NCBI GenBank assembly: GCA_030765605.1
Contig: JAVCCG010000029.1
Span: 1 to 24,529 of the forward strand
Length of the DNA: 24,529 nucleotides
Reading direction: 5' to 3'
Source: Candidatus Alcyoniella australis
GTDB lineage: Bacteria > Lernaellota > Lernaellaia > JAVCCG01 > Alcyoniellaceae
A model generated the notes under the pieces. It saw only the letters and a list, made by a program, of their open reading frames with translations, was not told where the DNA came from and made no database searches. A program made the translations under genes and the position numbers. Positions 7,713 through 14,238 of the stretch are shown here, one piece after another (position 1 is the first letter of the stretch; every line of letters starts with the position of its first letter).

Positions 7713-8823
7713 TAACGGAACCACCCCTGCCGCATGGCAGTCGGTCGTCGACCTGCTCGAAACAGGACGGCGCGATAATCTGTTCTCGTGCTACGATCTG
7801 GTAGCCGGCCGCGGCGACCAAACACGATCAATCCGCGGCGGTTGGGCCCAACGCGAGCCCGAGGCGCGAAAGCTCGACGACAATCCGATCTTCGATCTCG
7901 GATCGCTGACCAAGGTGATCTGCACCACAACTCTGGTGATGCAGGCCGTGGACCAGGGGCTGATGCGCCTGGATCAGACCGTGGCCGAGCTCTGGCCCGA
8001 GTTCCCGGCGCCTTGGGCCTCCAAGGTCACGCTGACCCACCTACTGAGCCACAGCTCGGGCCTGGCCGCCACCCGTCCATATTTTGAGAAGATGCAAGGA
8101 GTTGGCGACATCCTCTCGCGGGTGGCCATCGACCCGCTGGACGCCACGCCGGGCAGGGTTAGCATCTATTCGGATCTGGGTTTCATGGTGTTGGGCCGGA
8201 TTCTCGAGATCCACCTCGGAGCGAGGCTCGACCAACTATTTTATACGCGCGTAGCCCAGCCGCTGGGACTGGAGCAGACGTTCTTTCTGCCCATTGAGCG
8301 CGGTAAGAGCTCGCCGCAATACCCCACCGAACGCTTCGTAGCAACCGAGCGTTGCCGCAATCGGGGCAGGGTGTTGGTGGCCGAGGTGCACGATCACAAT
8401 GCCTGGGCCATGGGCGGCGTTGTCGGCCACGCCGGACTGTTCGGGACTGCATCAGATGTCTTTCGCTTCGGCCGGATGACACTCGATTCCTGGCAAGGCC
8501 GCGGGCCGCTGCCCACGGAACAGGTCAGGCTTTTCGCCAATCGCGCGCAGATCGTGCAGGGCTCGGACCGTGCACTGGGTTGGGACACGCCAAGCAGCGG
8601 CCGATCCTCATCAGGTACGATGTTCGGCAGCCAGGCTATCGGGCATCTGGGTTACGTGGGCACCAGCCTCTGGGTCGACCTGCAGAGCGGTACGCTGATC
8701 GTGCTGCTGACAAATCGGGTTCACCCGGAGGACACCGCAGCGGGCAGGCGCGCGATGCGCGCGTTCCGTCCCGGACTGCACGATGTTGTCTGGGAGGCAC
8801 TTGACCCTGGTCTTGATACATAA
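7705..8823 (+). CDS. beta-lactamase-family (class C-like) serine hydrolase
   Basis: A 372-residue member of the beta-lactamase/penicillin-binding-protein-like fold. Motif 1 is SLTK (Ser67, Lys70) in FDLGSLTK. Motif 2 is Tyr155-Ser-Asp in IYSDLGF. The third motif (KTG in lactamases) appears as HLGYVGTS (about 314-321). LLTNRVHP near 334-341 is typical of the EstB/AmpC-like group. It is probably a D-peptidase or esterase acting on a cell-wall peptide rather than a resistance beta-lactamase. No signal peptide is seen, so cytosolic. The start is TTG at 7705, inside the end of the LD-carboxypeptidase gene, with GGAG 7 nt upstream. The ATG overlapping the upstream stop is in another frame and does not give this protein. 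Context suggests muropeptide recycling. Confidence 0.82.
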   Translation: MDDNGTTPAAWQSVVDLLETGRRDNLFSCYDLVAGRGDQTRSIRGGWAQREPEARKLDDNPIFDLGSLTKVICTTTLVMQAVDQGLMRLDQTVAELWPEFPAPWASKVTLTHLLSHSSGLAATRPYFEKMQGVGDILSRVAIDPLDATPGRVSIYSDLGFMVLGRILEIHLGARLDQLFYTRVAQPLGLEQTFFLPIERGKSSPQYPTERFVATERCRNRGRVLVAEVHDHNAWAMGGVVGHAGLFGTASDVFRFGRMTLDSWQGRGPLPTEQVRLFANRAQIVQGSDRALGWDTPSSGRSSSGTMFGSQAIGHLGYVGTSLWVDLQSGTLIVLLTNRVHPEDTAAGRRAMRAFRPGLHDVVWEALDPGLDT

Positions 8824-8832
8824 TTTACATAA

Positions 8833-8869
8833 GATATCAAGTTGATATCGACATTGATTAATGTAGAAT
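8833..8869 (+). promoter_or_regulatory. mpl promoter with two overlapping palindromes
   Basis: In the AT-rich 54-bp gap before mpl, -35 TTGATA (8842-8847) and -10 TAGAAT (8864-8869) are 16 nt apart, each 5 of 6 to consensus. A perfect 17-bp inverted repeat, GATATCAA-G-TTGATATC (8833-8849), covers the -35. A second repeat, ACATT-GATT-AATGT (8851-8864), fills the spacer. The -10 ends 8 nt before the ATG, so the transcript would start at or next to the start codon. The palindromes have the size and position of repressor operators. No T-run follows them, so they are not terminators. Confidence 0.55.
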
Positions 8870-8877
8870 ATTAAGTA

Positions 8878-10353
8878 ATGAGTAACAATAGCACTAATTA
8901 CAACGATTATTACTACATTCCGCCCGACCTGAGGCCCTTGCCGCCGCAGCATTCGCAGCGGATTTACATGATCGGCATCTGTGGAATGGGCATGGGCACC
9001 TTGGCCTCAATGCTCAAGCAGTCCGGGCGCGAGGTGATCGGTTCGGACTCGGCGATCTACCCGCCGATGAGCGAGCACTTGGCATCCCAGGGAATCACGG
9101 TGCTGCCCGGGTACGATCCGGCCAACCTCGAACGGCCCATCGACCTGGTGGTCGTGGGCAACGTTGTGCGCAAGGACAACCCCGAGGCAGCGTCGACTGT
9201 CCAGCGTGGACTGCCCTACGTTTCAATGGCCGAAATGCTCGAGCGCGAGTTCATCAGCGGCCGCACCTCGGTTGTGATATCCGGCACCCACGGCAAGACC
9301 ACTACCTCCGGGTTGACGGCCTGGGCCCTGCAGCAGGCCCGGATGAGCCCCGGATTCATGGTCGGCGGTATCCTGCGCAACTTCGGCTCCAGCCATGCGC
9401 TGCCCGGCGGCCCGGAATCGCCCTTTGTCTGCGAGGGGGACGAGTACGATACCGCCTACTTTGATAAGGGCCCCAAGTTCCTGCACTACCGGCCCGAAGT
9501 GCTGCTGCTGAACAATGTCGAGTTCGATCACGCGGACATCTATCAAAACTTGGATCACGTGTTGTGGGCCTTTAACACGCTGCTTGATCGCATGGACCCC
9601 GCAGGCACGGTAGTCGCCGGAATCGATTGCCCGAACGTGCGAAGACTTGTGCAAGACCGCAAACAGCGCGTGATCAGCTATGCCACGGCTTGCGACGCCC
9701 AGATCAGGGCGTGCAGTTGGAAATTCGACGCCGGCTTGACCACCATCGAGACAGCGATCGAGGGACAATCCGTGGAGCCGATTGCGACACCGTTGATCGG
9801 CGAGCACAACGTGCGCAACGTGCTTGCCTGCTACGGCGCCTGTCGCCGGCTGGGAGTTGACGAGTCCGTATTCAGGAAGGCGATGCTCACGTTCCAGGGC
9901 ATGGCGCGGCGCTCGCAGGTGCTGCTCGACGGAGCGGTCAAACTGATCGACGACTTCGCCCATCACCCCACGGCAGTGGCCACAACCCTCGATGGACTGC
10001 GTGCAGCCCACCCTGGACGCCGACTTGTCGCGGCGTTCGAGCCGCGGTCGGCAACCAGCCGTAGCAACCGCTTTCAGGAGCAGTATACCGTAGCGCTGAA
10101 CCGCGCCGACATCGTGTTCCTCGCTCCGCTGCACCAGCCCGAACGACTGCTGCCGGAACAACGTCTCGATTTGGAGCAAATCGCCGAACAGTTACGGCTT
10201 GCCGGACGTAACTGCAGCGTAGGCCGCAGCCACGAGGAGCTGTCCGTGGCAATGCTCGAGTGCATTGAACCCGGCGACGTGGTCGTGCTGATGAGCAACG
10301 GCGGATTCGGCGGGCTGCCGCGTAAACTGGCGCAGGCATTGGAGCGCAAATGA
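8878..10353 (+). CDS. mpl: UDP-N-acetylmuramate:L-Ala-gamma-D-Glu-meso-DAP ligase (Mpl)
   Basis: A 491-residue Mur-ligase-family enzyme that joins recycled tripeptide to UDP-MurNAc using ATP, returning old cell-wall peptide to the precursor pool. The N-terminal Rossmann motif IYMIGICGMGMGTLASML is at about 29-46. The ATP loop SGTHGKTTTSG is at about 135-145. The Mpl-typical VCEGDEYDTAYFDKGPKF (about 184-201) and NNVEFDHADIY (about 212-222) separate it from MurC. The C-terminal domain has DDFAHHPTA (about 358-366) and EPRSATSRSN (about 388-397). Length is in the normal range. ATG 8878 has no Shine-Dalgarno, and its first codons are AT-rich, unlike the rest of the gene. It lies downstream of LD-carboxypeptidase, which makes its tripeptide substrate from tetrapeptide. 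It overlaps the next gene by 4 nt. Confidence 0.96.
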   Translation: MSNNSTNYNDYYYIPPDLRPLPPQHSQRIYMIGICGMGMGTLASMLKQSGREVIGSDSAIYPPMSEHLASQGITVLPGYDPANLERPIDLVVVGNVVRKDNPEAASTVQRGLPYVSMAEMLEREFISGRTSVVISGTHGKTTTSGLTAWALQQARMSPGFMVGGILRNFGSSHALPGGPESPFVCEGDEYDTAYFDKGPKFLHYRPEVLLLNNVEFDHADIYQNLDHVLWAFNTLLDRMDPAGTVVAGIDCPNVRRLVQDRKQRVISYATACDAQIRACSWKFDAGLTTIETAIEGQSVEPIATPLIGEHNVRNVLACYGACRRLGVDESVFRKAMLTFQGMARRSQVLLDGAVKLIDDFAHHPTAVATTLDGLRAAHPGRRLVAAFEPRSATSRSNRFQEQYTVALNRADIVFLAPLHQPERLLPEQRLDLEQIAEQLRLAGRNCSVGRSHEELSVAMLECIEPGDVVVLMSNGGFGGLPRKLAQALERK

Positions 10354-11321
10354 GCGTCGACAATCTGCCGATGGCCATCAAGCCGGAAAGTAAGTTGCTG
10401 CTGGCGTGCACCAACGAAATCGAGACGATCCTGATCAGCGTTGCGCTGAGTCAATGCCTTGAGACGCCGCTGGTTCGGCTGTTCATGTCGCACTTGGGCC
10501 TGGGCCGGCTAAGCAATGTTCCGGTATTCCGTCAAGGGAAGACACCGACCGTGCTGATCGGCTTTCCCACACCGCGACTGGCGCAGGACGAGGAGGCGGC
10601 GCGCAAGGTGCTGAAGCTGGGCTTGGACCTGACCTGGATCAGCGAGCATCCGCTGGATGCCGATGAGATCGCCGCTGCACCGCGACTCCGGTTGGAGCCG
10701 GTTGACCAAGGATTATGGCAAACCGTTTGCCGCGTACTGGGATGCCCGCGTTCGGCCATCGAGCCATTTGCCGGAATCGCAGCCGAGCTTGGCGAGCCGC
10801 TGGTCGATCCCCAGGTAGCGGACCACGACACGGCCTGGCGCTATTGCCTGGAAGCAGCCTGCCAGGAGCCGCAATACCTCGGACCGAGCTCGGCAGGTCT
10901 GATCAGCGGCCTCCAACCCGATCCGATCCTGGTGCTGGCCGGTCACCAGCTGATCGTGCAGCGTTCCCAACTCGCTGCCGACAGCAGCTTTCACACCTTC
11001 GACACGCCCAACGGCCGTGCGGTATTGGTGTTGGCGCCGCGTAGGGCGCTGGGCTTCTACTACGGCCTGGCGCATGAGGTGAGACGGCGTAGGTCGTGCG
11101 TGCTGAGCGTGCTGGCGTTCGATACGGGCGAGCCGCTGATCGTCGAGTACGAACAGCGGCCCAGCGATTTTAAGCTGCGCATGGAGATGATCGGCTCGCG
11201 GTTCCCCGAGCACGTGGTCAGGCCCTACGGACCAAGCGGAATCGCGATCAAGGGCTCAAAGGCGGGGTCGCTGGACGTACTCGATCCGCTGATCGAGCTG
11301 CTTTCGAGCGAGATCAACTAG
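10350..11321 (+). CDS. hypothetical protein translationally coupled to mpl
   Basis: I do not recognise this 323-residue protein. It has no signal peptide or transmembrane helix and looks like a globular cytosolic protein with alternating strands and helices. The segment LDLTWISEHPLDADE (about 92-106) and the C-terminal EHVVRPYGPSGIAIKG faintly recall the architecture of DHH/DHHA1 phosphoesterases. The metal-binding Asp-His-His residues are not intact, so this is speculation. The start ATGA overlaps the mpl stop by 4 nt, with GGAG 5 nt upstream, so it is almost certainly translated with Mpl. A role in muropeptide recycling or control of Mpl is suggested by position only. Codon use looks like its neighbours. 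Confidence 0.75.
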   Translation: MSVDNLPMAIKPESKLLLACTNEIETILISVALSQCLETPLVRLFMSHLGLGRLSNVPVFRQGKTPTVLIGFPTPRLAQDEEAARKVLKLGLDLTWISEHPLDADEIAAAPRLRLEPVDQGLWQTVCRVLGCPRSAIEPFAGIAAELGEPLVDPQVADHDTAWRYCLEAACQEPQYLGPSSAGLISGLQPDPILVLAGHQLIVQRSQLAADSSFHTFDTPNGRAVLVLAPRRALGFYYGLAHEVRRRRSCVLSVLAFDTGEPLIVEYEQRPSDFKLRMEMIGSRFPEHVVRPYGPSGIAIKGSKAGSLDVLDPLIELLSSEIN

Positions 11322-11358
11322 CCCTCCACGCCCGGCGTGCCTGCCGTGCGCAGAGGGC
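11321..11358. terminator. nested hairpin between convergent genes, possible terminator
   Basis: GCCCTC (11321-11326) pairs with GAGGGC (11353-11358), enclosing a second hairpin CACGC-CCG-GCGTG (11327-11339). It lies in the 49-bp gap between two convergent genes, where a bidirectional terminator would be expected. There is no T-run on either side, so it is not a standard intrinsic terminator. Confidence 0.3.
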
Positions 11359-11370
11359 GTCGGTAATTGA

Positions 11371-11982
11371 CTATTCGGCCGTGACCTGCTTGATCTCGAC
11401 GTGCTCGATCACAACGTCCTTGATCGGCTTGTCCATGGCCGCAGTGTTCGCGCGGGAGATTTTCTTCACCACGTCCATACCCTCAACTACTTCGCCGAAA
11501 ATCGTGTGCTTGTTGTTCAACCACGGCGTGGCGGCCTCGGTAATGAAGAACTGGCTGCCGTTGGTTCCCGGTCCGCGGTTGGCCATTGCCAGCATACCCG
11601 GATGGCTGAACTTCAGGCTCGGATCGAACTCGTCCTGGAAGGTATAGCCCGGTCCGCCCGCGCCCGTGCCCTGCGGGCATCCGGCCTGGATCATGAAGTC
11701 CGGGATCACGCGATGGAAGATCAACCCGTCGTAGAAACGGCTCTTTATCTTCTGGCCGCCGCGGTCGGTCCACTCCTTTTTTGCCGTGGCCAGCTCGACG
11801 AAGTTGGCGACGGTCATCGGCGCCTTGTCGTCGAACAACTTAATCGTAATCTCGCCCATGCTCGTTTGCATAATCGCATACAGTCCTGGTTCCAATTTGT
11901 TCTCCTCTGCTGCCAAGGCCATTGAGGCGATCAGCAGCAACGCCGATATCGTTATTACGGCACTCAGGGTTCTTTTATGCAT
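11371..11982 (-). CDS. exported cyclophilin-type peptidyl-prolyl cis-trans isomerase
   Basis: A 203-residue cyclophilin that catalyses cis-trans isomerisation of X-Pro bonds in protein folding. An N-terminal signal peptide (KR, then a hydrophobic stretch of about 16 residues, likely cleaved after ALA at about 22-24) sends it to the periplasm. Active-site motifs are intact: FHRVIPDFMIQAG (Arg91, Phe96, Gln99), MANRGPGTNGSQFFIT (about 133-148) and TPWLNNKHTIFGEV with the Trp154 of cyclosporin-sensitive types. ATG 11982 is preceded by AGGAG at about 6 nt. It is 15 nt downstream of the aminotransferase gene, so probably co-transcribed with it. Convergent with the gene ending at 11321. Confidence 0.93.
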   Translation of the reverse strand: MHKRTLSAVITISALLLIASMALAAEENKLEPGLYAIMQTSMGEITIKLFDDKAPMTVANFVELATAKKEWTDRGGQKIKSRFYDGLIFHRVIPDFMIQAGCPQGTGAGGPGYTFQDEFDPSLKFSHPGMLAMANRGPGTNGSQFFITEAATPWLNNKHTIFGEVVEGMDVVKKISRANTAAMDKPIKDVVIEHVEIKQVTAE

Positions 11983-11997
11983 TCCGTGCTCCTGTGG

Positions 11998-12849
11998 TTA
12001 TCGATTGTTGGCCATGCTTTCCATCAACAGGCTGTAGAATTTCTTGGTCAGCGCTCCGGGCCTTCCCTTGCCGATCTTTCGATCGTCGATGCCCACCACC
12101 GGCATTACCTCGGTTGTGGTGCCGCTGAGGAACACCTCGTCGGCCGCGTAGAACTGATCGAGGCTCGTTGCCCGTTCCACGACCTTGATTCCGGATTTGC
12201 GTCCGAGTTTGATCAGATGGTCGCAGGTTACTCCACCGAGTATACAGTGGCTGGAAGGATGGGTGAAGGCCGTATCGTCCTTGACCATGAACGCGTTGGC
12301 CGCGGTGGCCTCGTGTAGGATTCCGTCGTGTCCGATCATCAACGCATCGAACGCCCCGGCGTCGAGGGCCGCCTGTTTGGCGCGAACGTTGCCCAGCAGG
12401 TTGACGGTCTTAATGTCGCAACGGGACCAGCGCTCGTCCGCTACGCTGATTACCGACACTCCCTTGCGAAACAGCGCCGCACTGTAGCGCTTAAGCGGAC
12501 TGACCGTAATCAGCAGATTGGGTTGCGGATGCTTGGGGTAGGGATGTGCGCGCGGCGCAGTGCCGCGGCTGATCTGCAGGTAGATCTTGGCCTGGTCGAT
12601 CTTTGAGAGCTTGAGCAGCTTCCTGATCTGAGCTCTTATCAGACGGATATCGACCGCTTCGAGCATCTGCATCTCGCCCAGGGAGCGCTTGAGTCGGCGC
12701 ATGTGAGCGTCGAACAGGAACAGCTTGCCATGGTAGACGGCCACGACCTCGTACACCGCGTCGCCGAACAGCAGACCGCGATCGTTGACTGAAATCGTCG
12801 CACTATCAAGCGACGAGACAACACCGTTAACCATTGCCAGATCTGACAT
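11998..12849 (-). CDS. dat: D-amino-acid aminotransferase (D-alanine aminotransferase type)
   Basis: A 283-residue fold-type IV PLP enzyme that interconverts D-alanine and 2-oxoglutarate with pyruvate and D-glutamate, supplying D-amino acids for the cell wall. The PLP lysine is probably Lys147 in RCDIKTVNLLGN. Its neighbourhood, and SRGTAPRAHPYP with Arg100-x-His102, match the D-specific branch rather than branched-chain aminotransferases or aminodeoxychorismate lyase. RGLLFGDAVYEVV (about 24-36) and the C-terminal LSGTTTEVMPV (about 241-251) are also typical. The start at 12849 was chosen because GGGGAG lies 7 nt upstream; a TTG at 12864 would overlap that site. First gene of a two-gene unit with the cyclophilin. 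It reads away from the DnaA-box-rich gap. Confidence 0.88.
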   Translation of the reverse strand: MSDLAMVNGVVSSLDSATISVNDRGLLFGDAVYEVVAVYHGKLFLFDAHMRRLKRSLGEMQMLEAVDIRLIRAQIRKLLKLSKIDQAKIYLQISRGTAPRAHPYPKHPQPNLLITVSPLKRYSAALFRKGVSVISVADERWSRCDIKTVNLLGNVRAKQAALDAGAFDALMIGHDGILHEATAANAFMVKDDTAFTHPSSHCILGGVTCDHLIKLGRKSGIKVVERATSLDQFYAADEVFLSGTTTEVMPVVGIDDRKIGKGRPGALTKKFYSLLMESMANNR

Positions 12850-12918
12850 CTGAACACTCCCCAAGGTGATCCTGCCCCAACGTTGTGCAATTCAATCGGA
12901 GGGGGCTATTTTTGAGGG

Positions 12919-12947
12919 ATTTTATGTTGTGTACACAACCTTGTCCA
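12919..12947 (-). promoter_or_regulatory. dat promoter with a 14-bp palindrome in its spacer
   Basis: On the minus strand, -35 TGGACA (12947-12942) and -10 TAAAAT (12924-12919), each 5 of 6 to consensus, are separated by exactly 17 nt. The spacer contains the perfect palindrome GTTGTGTACACAAC (12926-12939), a likely operator. The -35 overlaps a DnaA-box-like TTGTCCACA (12941-12949, plus strand). The predicted start near 12912 leaves a leader of about 62 nt that ends in the strong dat Shine-Dalgarno. Confidence 0.55.
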
Positions 12948-13139
12948 CAGGTTTTTCCCCATCTAATGTGAATAACCCGTGATTGCTCGCAGATATTGCA
13001 AAGACCATCGTAAATTGGGTTATCAACATGAAATAGTATGGAATATGGGTCTTGGAAGCATTGCTTAGGGTTAATTCAATCCGGACACGGGTCGCGGGAA
13101 AGCCGAATACTAAACTTATACAAGGACGAGTTATACACA
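12926..13139. other. DnaA-box cluster in AT-rich intergenic DNA (candidate origin or DnaA-controlled region)
   Basis: The 391-bp gap 12850-13240 is the only gene-free stretch over 300 bp. It holds two exact matches to the DnaA box TTATNCACA: TTATTCACA on the minus strand (12967-12975) and TTATACACA on the plus strand (13131-13139). Two single-mismatch boxes are TTGTCCACA (12941-12949) and TTATCAACA (13020-13028). ATAACCC (12972-12978) and GGGTTAT (13018-13024) form an inverted repeat around AT-rich DNA. The surroundings are clearly richer in A+T than the flanking genes. Apart from promoters and the palindrome at 12926-12939, I see no RNA gene or credible ORF here. Whether it is oriC cannot be told from this window; dnaA, dnaN and gyrB are not adjacent. 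Confidence 0.45.
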
Positions 13140-13199
13140 ACTACCTTTAAAATTGGGCCGAATCACGGAACTCGGGACTTTTATGCCGCCCAAAGTGTG

Positions 13200-13229
13200 T
13201 TGACAACTGCAAGCGGCAGCGGCTACCTT
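13200..13229 (+). promoter_or_regulatory. putative promoter of the small membrane protein gene
   Basis: A perfect -35 TTGACA (13200-13205) is followed after 18 nt by TACCTT (13224-13229), which matches only 3 of 6. The predicted start would be only a few bases before the ATG at 13241, and no Shine-Dalgarno is present, so the leader would be very short. Confidence 0.35.
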
Positions 13230-13240
13230 CCATAAACATT

Positions 13241-13582
13241 ATGGCAAAGTACAGCAAGAAAAAGATCAAGCTTAAAAGCGTCCGGCCTCCTGCCGACTTC
13301 AAGACGATCATCGTGCTGTTGGCCAGCGGATCAGCCGTGCTGGTGGCGACGTTATTGGTCTACTTCCTGGGCACGCCGGTGATCAACCAGCACTATGGAC
13401 CGGACAACACGCTGATCGATGTCCTGCAATTCCTGATCGCGTTTTTCTCGGTTGCCGCGTTCTTCGGAGTCGGTGCATTAGTTCTGGGGCTGATCAAATT
13501 GTTCAACCGTCTGCGCCACATGGTTACAAATCGGAACGAGCCCAGCAGAACTTCACGACCCAGGAAAAAGTCAAAACGCTGA
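13241..13582 (+). CDS. small two-helix membrane protein, function unknown
   Basis: A 113-residue protein with a very basic N-terminus (MAKYSKKKIKLKS), two hydrophobic segments (about 22-44 and 62-88) and a basic, Ser/Arg/Lys-rich C-terminus ending in RPRKKSKR. The positive charge at both ends and the even number of helices predict both termini in the cytoplasm, with a short periplasmic loop around NQHYGPDN. No family is recognised. The start ATG has no Shine-Dalgarno; a TTGACA -35 lies upstream. It is convergent with the OsmC-family gene, 7 nt apart. The clear membrane topology makes a real gene likely. Confidence 0.7.
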   Translation: MAKYSKKKIKLKSVRPPADFKTIIVLLASGSAVLVATLLVYFLGTPVINQHYGPDNTLIDVLQFLIAFFSVAAFFGVGALVLGLIKLFNRLRHMVTNRNEPSRTSRPRKKSKR

Positions 13583-13589
13583 GCGGTTC

Positions 13590-13985
13590 TCAGACTACCT
13601 TGGTCTGCAACTCCACGGACGGCGGCGACTCCAGTGTGCGCTTGACCGCGCACTGTTCGGCCGCGCGTACCAGGGCTTTATGGTATTTCTGCGGAAACTC
13701 CGCCGGCACTTGGATCTCGATCTTGACGTTGCTCAGGCTGTGGGTTTCCTCGTTAAAAGTATTGGTTTGCTTGATCCTCACGTTCTCGGTGTCGAGTCCG
13801 CGCATCTGGCAAAACCGCAACACGTAGTAACCCGCACAGGTGCCGATCGAGGCCAGGAAGCACAAATAGGGCGAGGGCCCCGCGCCCTCTCCGCCCTCGA
13901 TTATCGACTGGTCGGTTGTGATGCTGTCCGAACCGTACTCAGCGGTAACCTTGCTGCCGCCGGGAAATGTGATGTTCAGTTCCAT
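13590..13985 (-). CDS. OsmC/Ohr-family protein
   Basis: A 131-residue protein of the OsmC fold, whose characterised members are thiol peroxidases for organic hydroperoxides or related redox proteins. The two family cysteines are present: Cys50 in LASIGTCAGYYV, where the long central helix starts, and Cys112 in AEQCAVKRTL. The N-terminal strand segment and the GPSPYLCFLASIGTC block resemble the YhfA-like subgroup, whose substrate is unclear, more than Ohr itself. The start at 13985 is set by GGGAGG 7 nt upstream; a longer frame to 14027 is not supported. It is transcribed alone, convergent with the small membrane protein gene and divergent from the tRNA. Confidence 0.85.
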   Translation of the reverse strand: MELNITFPGGSKVTAEYGSDSITTDQSIIEGGEGAGPSPYLCFLASIGTCAGYYVLRFCQMRGLDTENVRIKQTNTFNEETHSLSNVKIEIQVPAEFPQKYHKALVRAAEQCAVKRTLESPPSVELQTKVV

Positions 13986-14085
13986 TGAGGTTCCTCCCAA
14001 ATCTTTTGAGCGGATTGTATATTGCATTGGTCTTTCCTTACATGACCAAGATCAGATTCCACCACGCGCAGGCGGGCGTTTTCAT

Positions 14086-14113
14086 TTGACACTCGCCGTT
14101 TGCTTGATGTAAA
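14086..14113 (+). promoter_or_regulatory. tRNA-Arg promoter
   Basis: A perfect -35 TTGACA (14086-14091) is followed 16 nt later by TGTAAA (14108-14113; 4 of 6). The predicted start, about 14120-14122, coincides with the first base of the tRNA at 14122, as expected for a tRNA promoter with almost no 5' leader. Confidence 0.5.
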
Positions 14114-14121
14114 CAGCCTTT

Positions 14122-14197
14122 GCCTCTGTAGCTCAGTGGATAGAGCAACTGCCTCCTAAGCAGTGGGCCGCAGGTTCAATTCCTGCCAGGGGCACCA
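14122..14197 (+). tRNA. tRNA-Arg (anticodon CCU)
   Basis: A 76-nt cloverleaf. The acceptor stem GCCTCTG/CAGGGGC pairs fully with one T-G wobble. The D stem is GCTC/GAGC and the anticodon stem ACTGC/GCAGT, with loop CTCCTAA and anticodon CCT at 14155-14157, which reads AGG. The T stem is GCAGG/CCTGC with loop TTCAATT. The discriminator A and CCA (14195-14197) are encoded. The phosphodiesterase start codon is 42 nt downstream with no terminator between, so read-through is possible. Confidence 0.97.
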
Positions 14198-14238
14198 GTA
14201 TGTACTTTCAACCGCGGGTCGTGCACGATGGGATCAGC

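Noticed and set aside
12850-12864. TTG at 12864 as the dat start
   Set aside because: It would place the GGGGAG ribosome site inside the coding region; ATG 12849 has that site 7 nt upstream.
13038-13235. 65-codon open frame in the DnaA-box gap, and a 72-codon one on the other strand (12922-13140)
   Set aside because: They overlap the dat promoter and DnaA boxes, have no ribosome site and no protein-like pattern; AT-rich non-coding DNA is more likely.
14122-14197. tRNA-Arg as an integration (att) site
   Set aside because: No integrase gene, no repeat of the tRNA 3' end and no change of composition was seen downstream.
14200-14238. ATG at 14200 as the phosphodiesterase start
   Set aside because: The first 13 residues do not look like the family, the ATG is 2 nt after the tRNA CCA, and the typical N-terminus begins at 14239.
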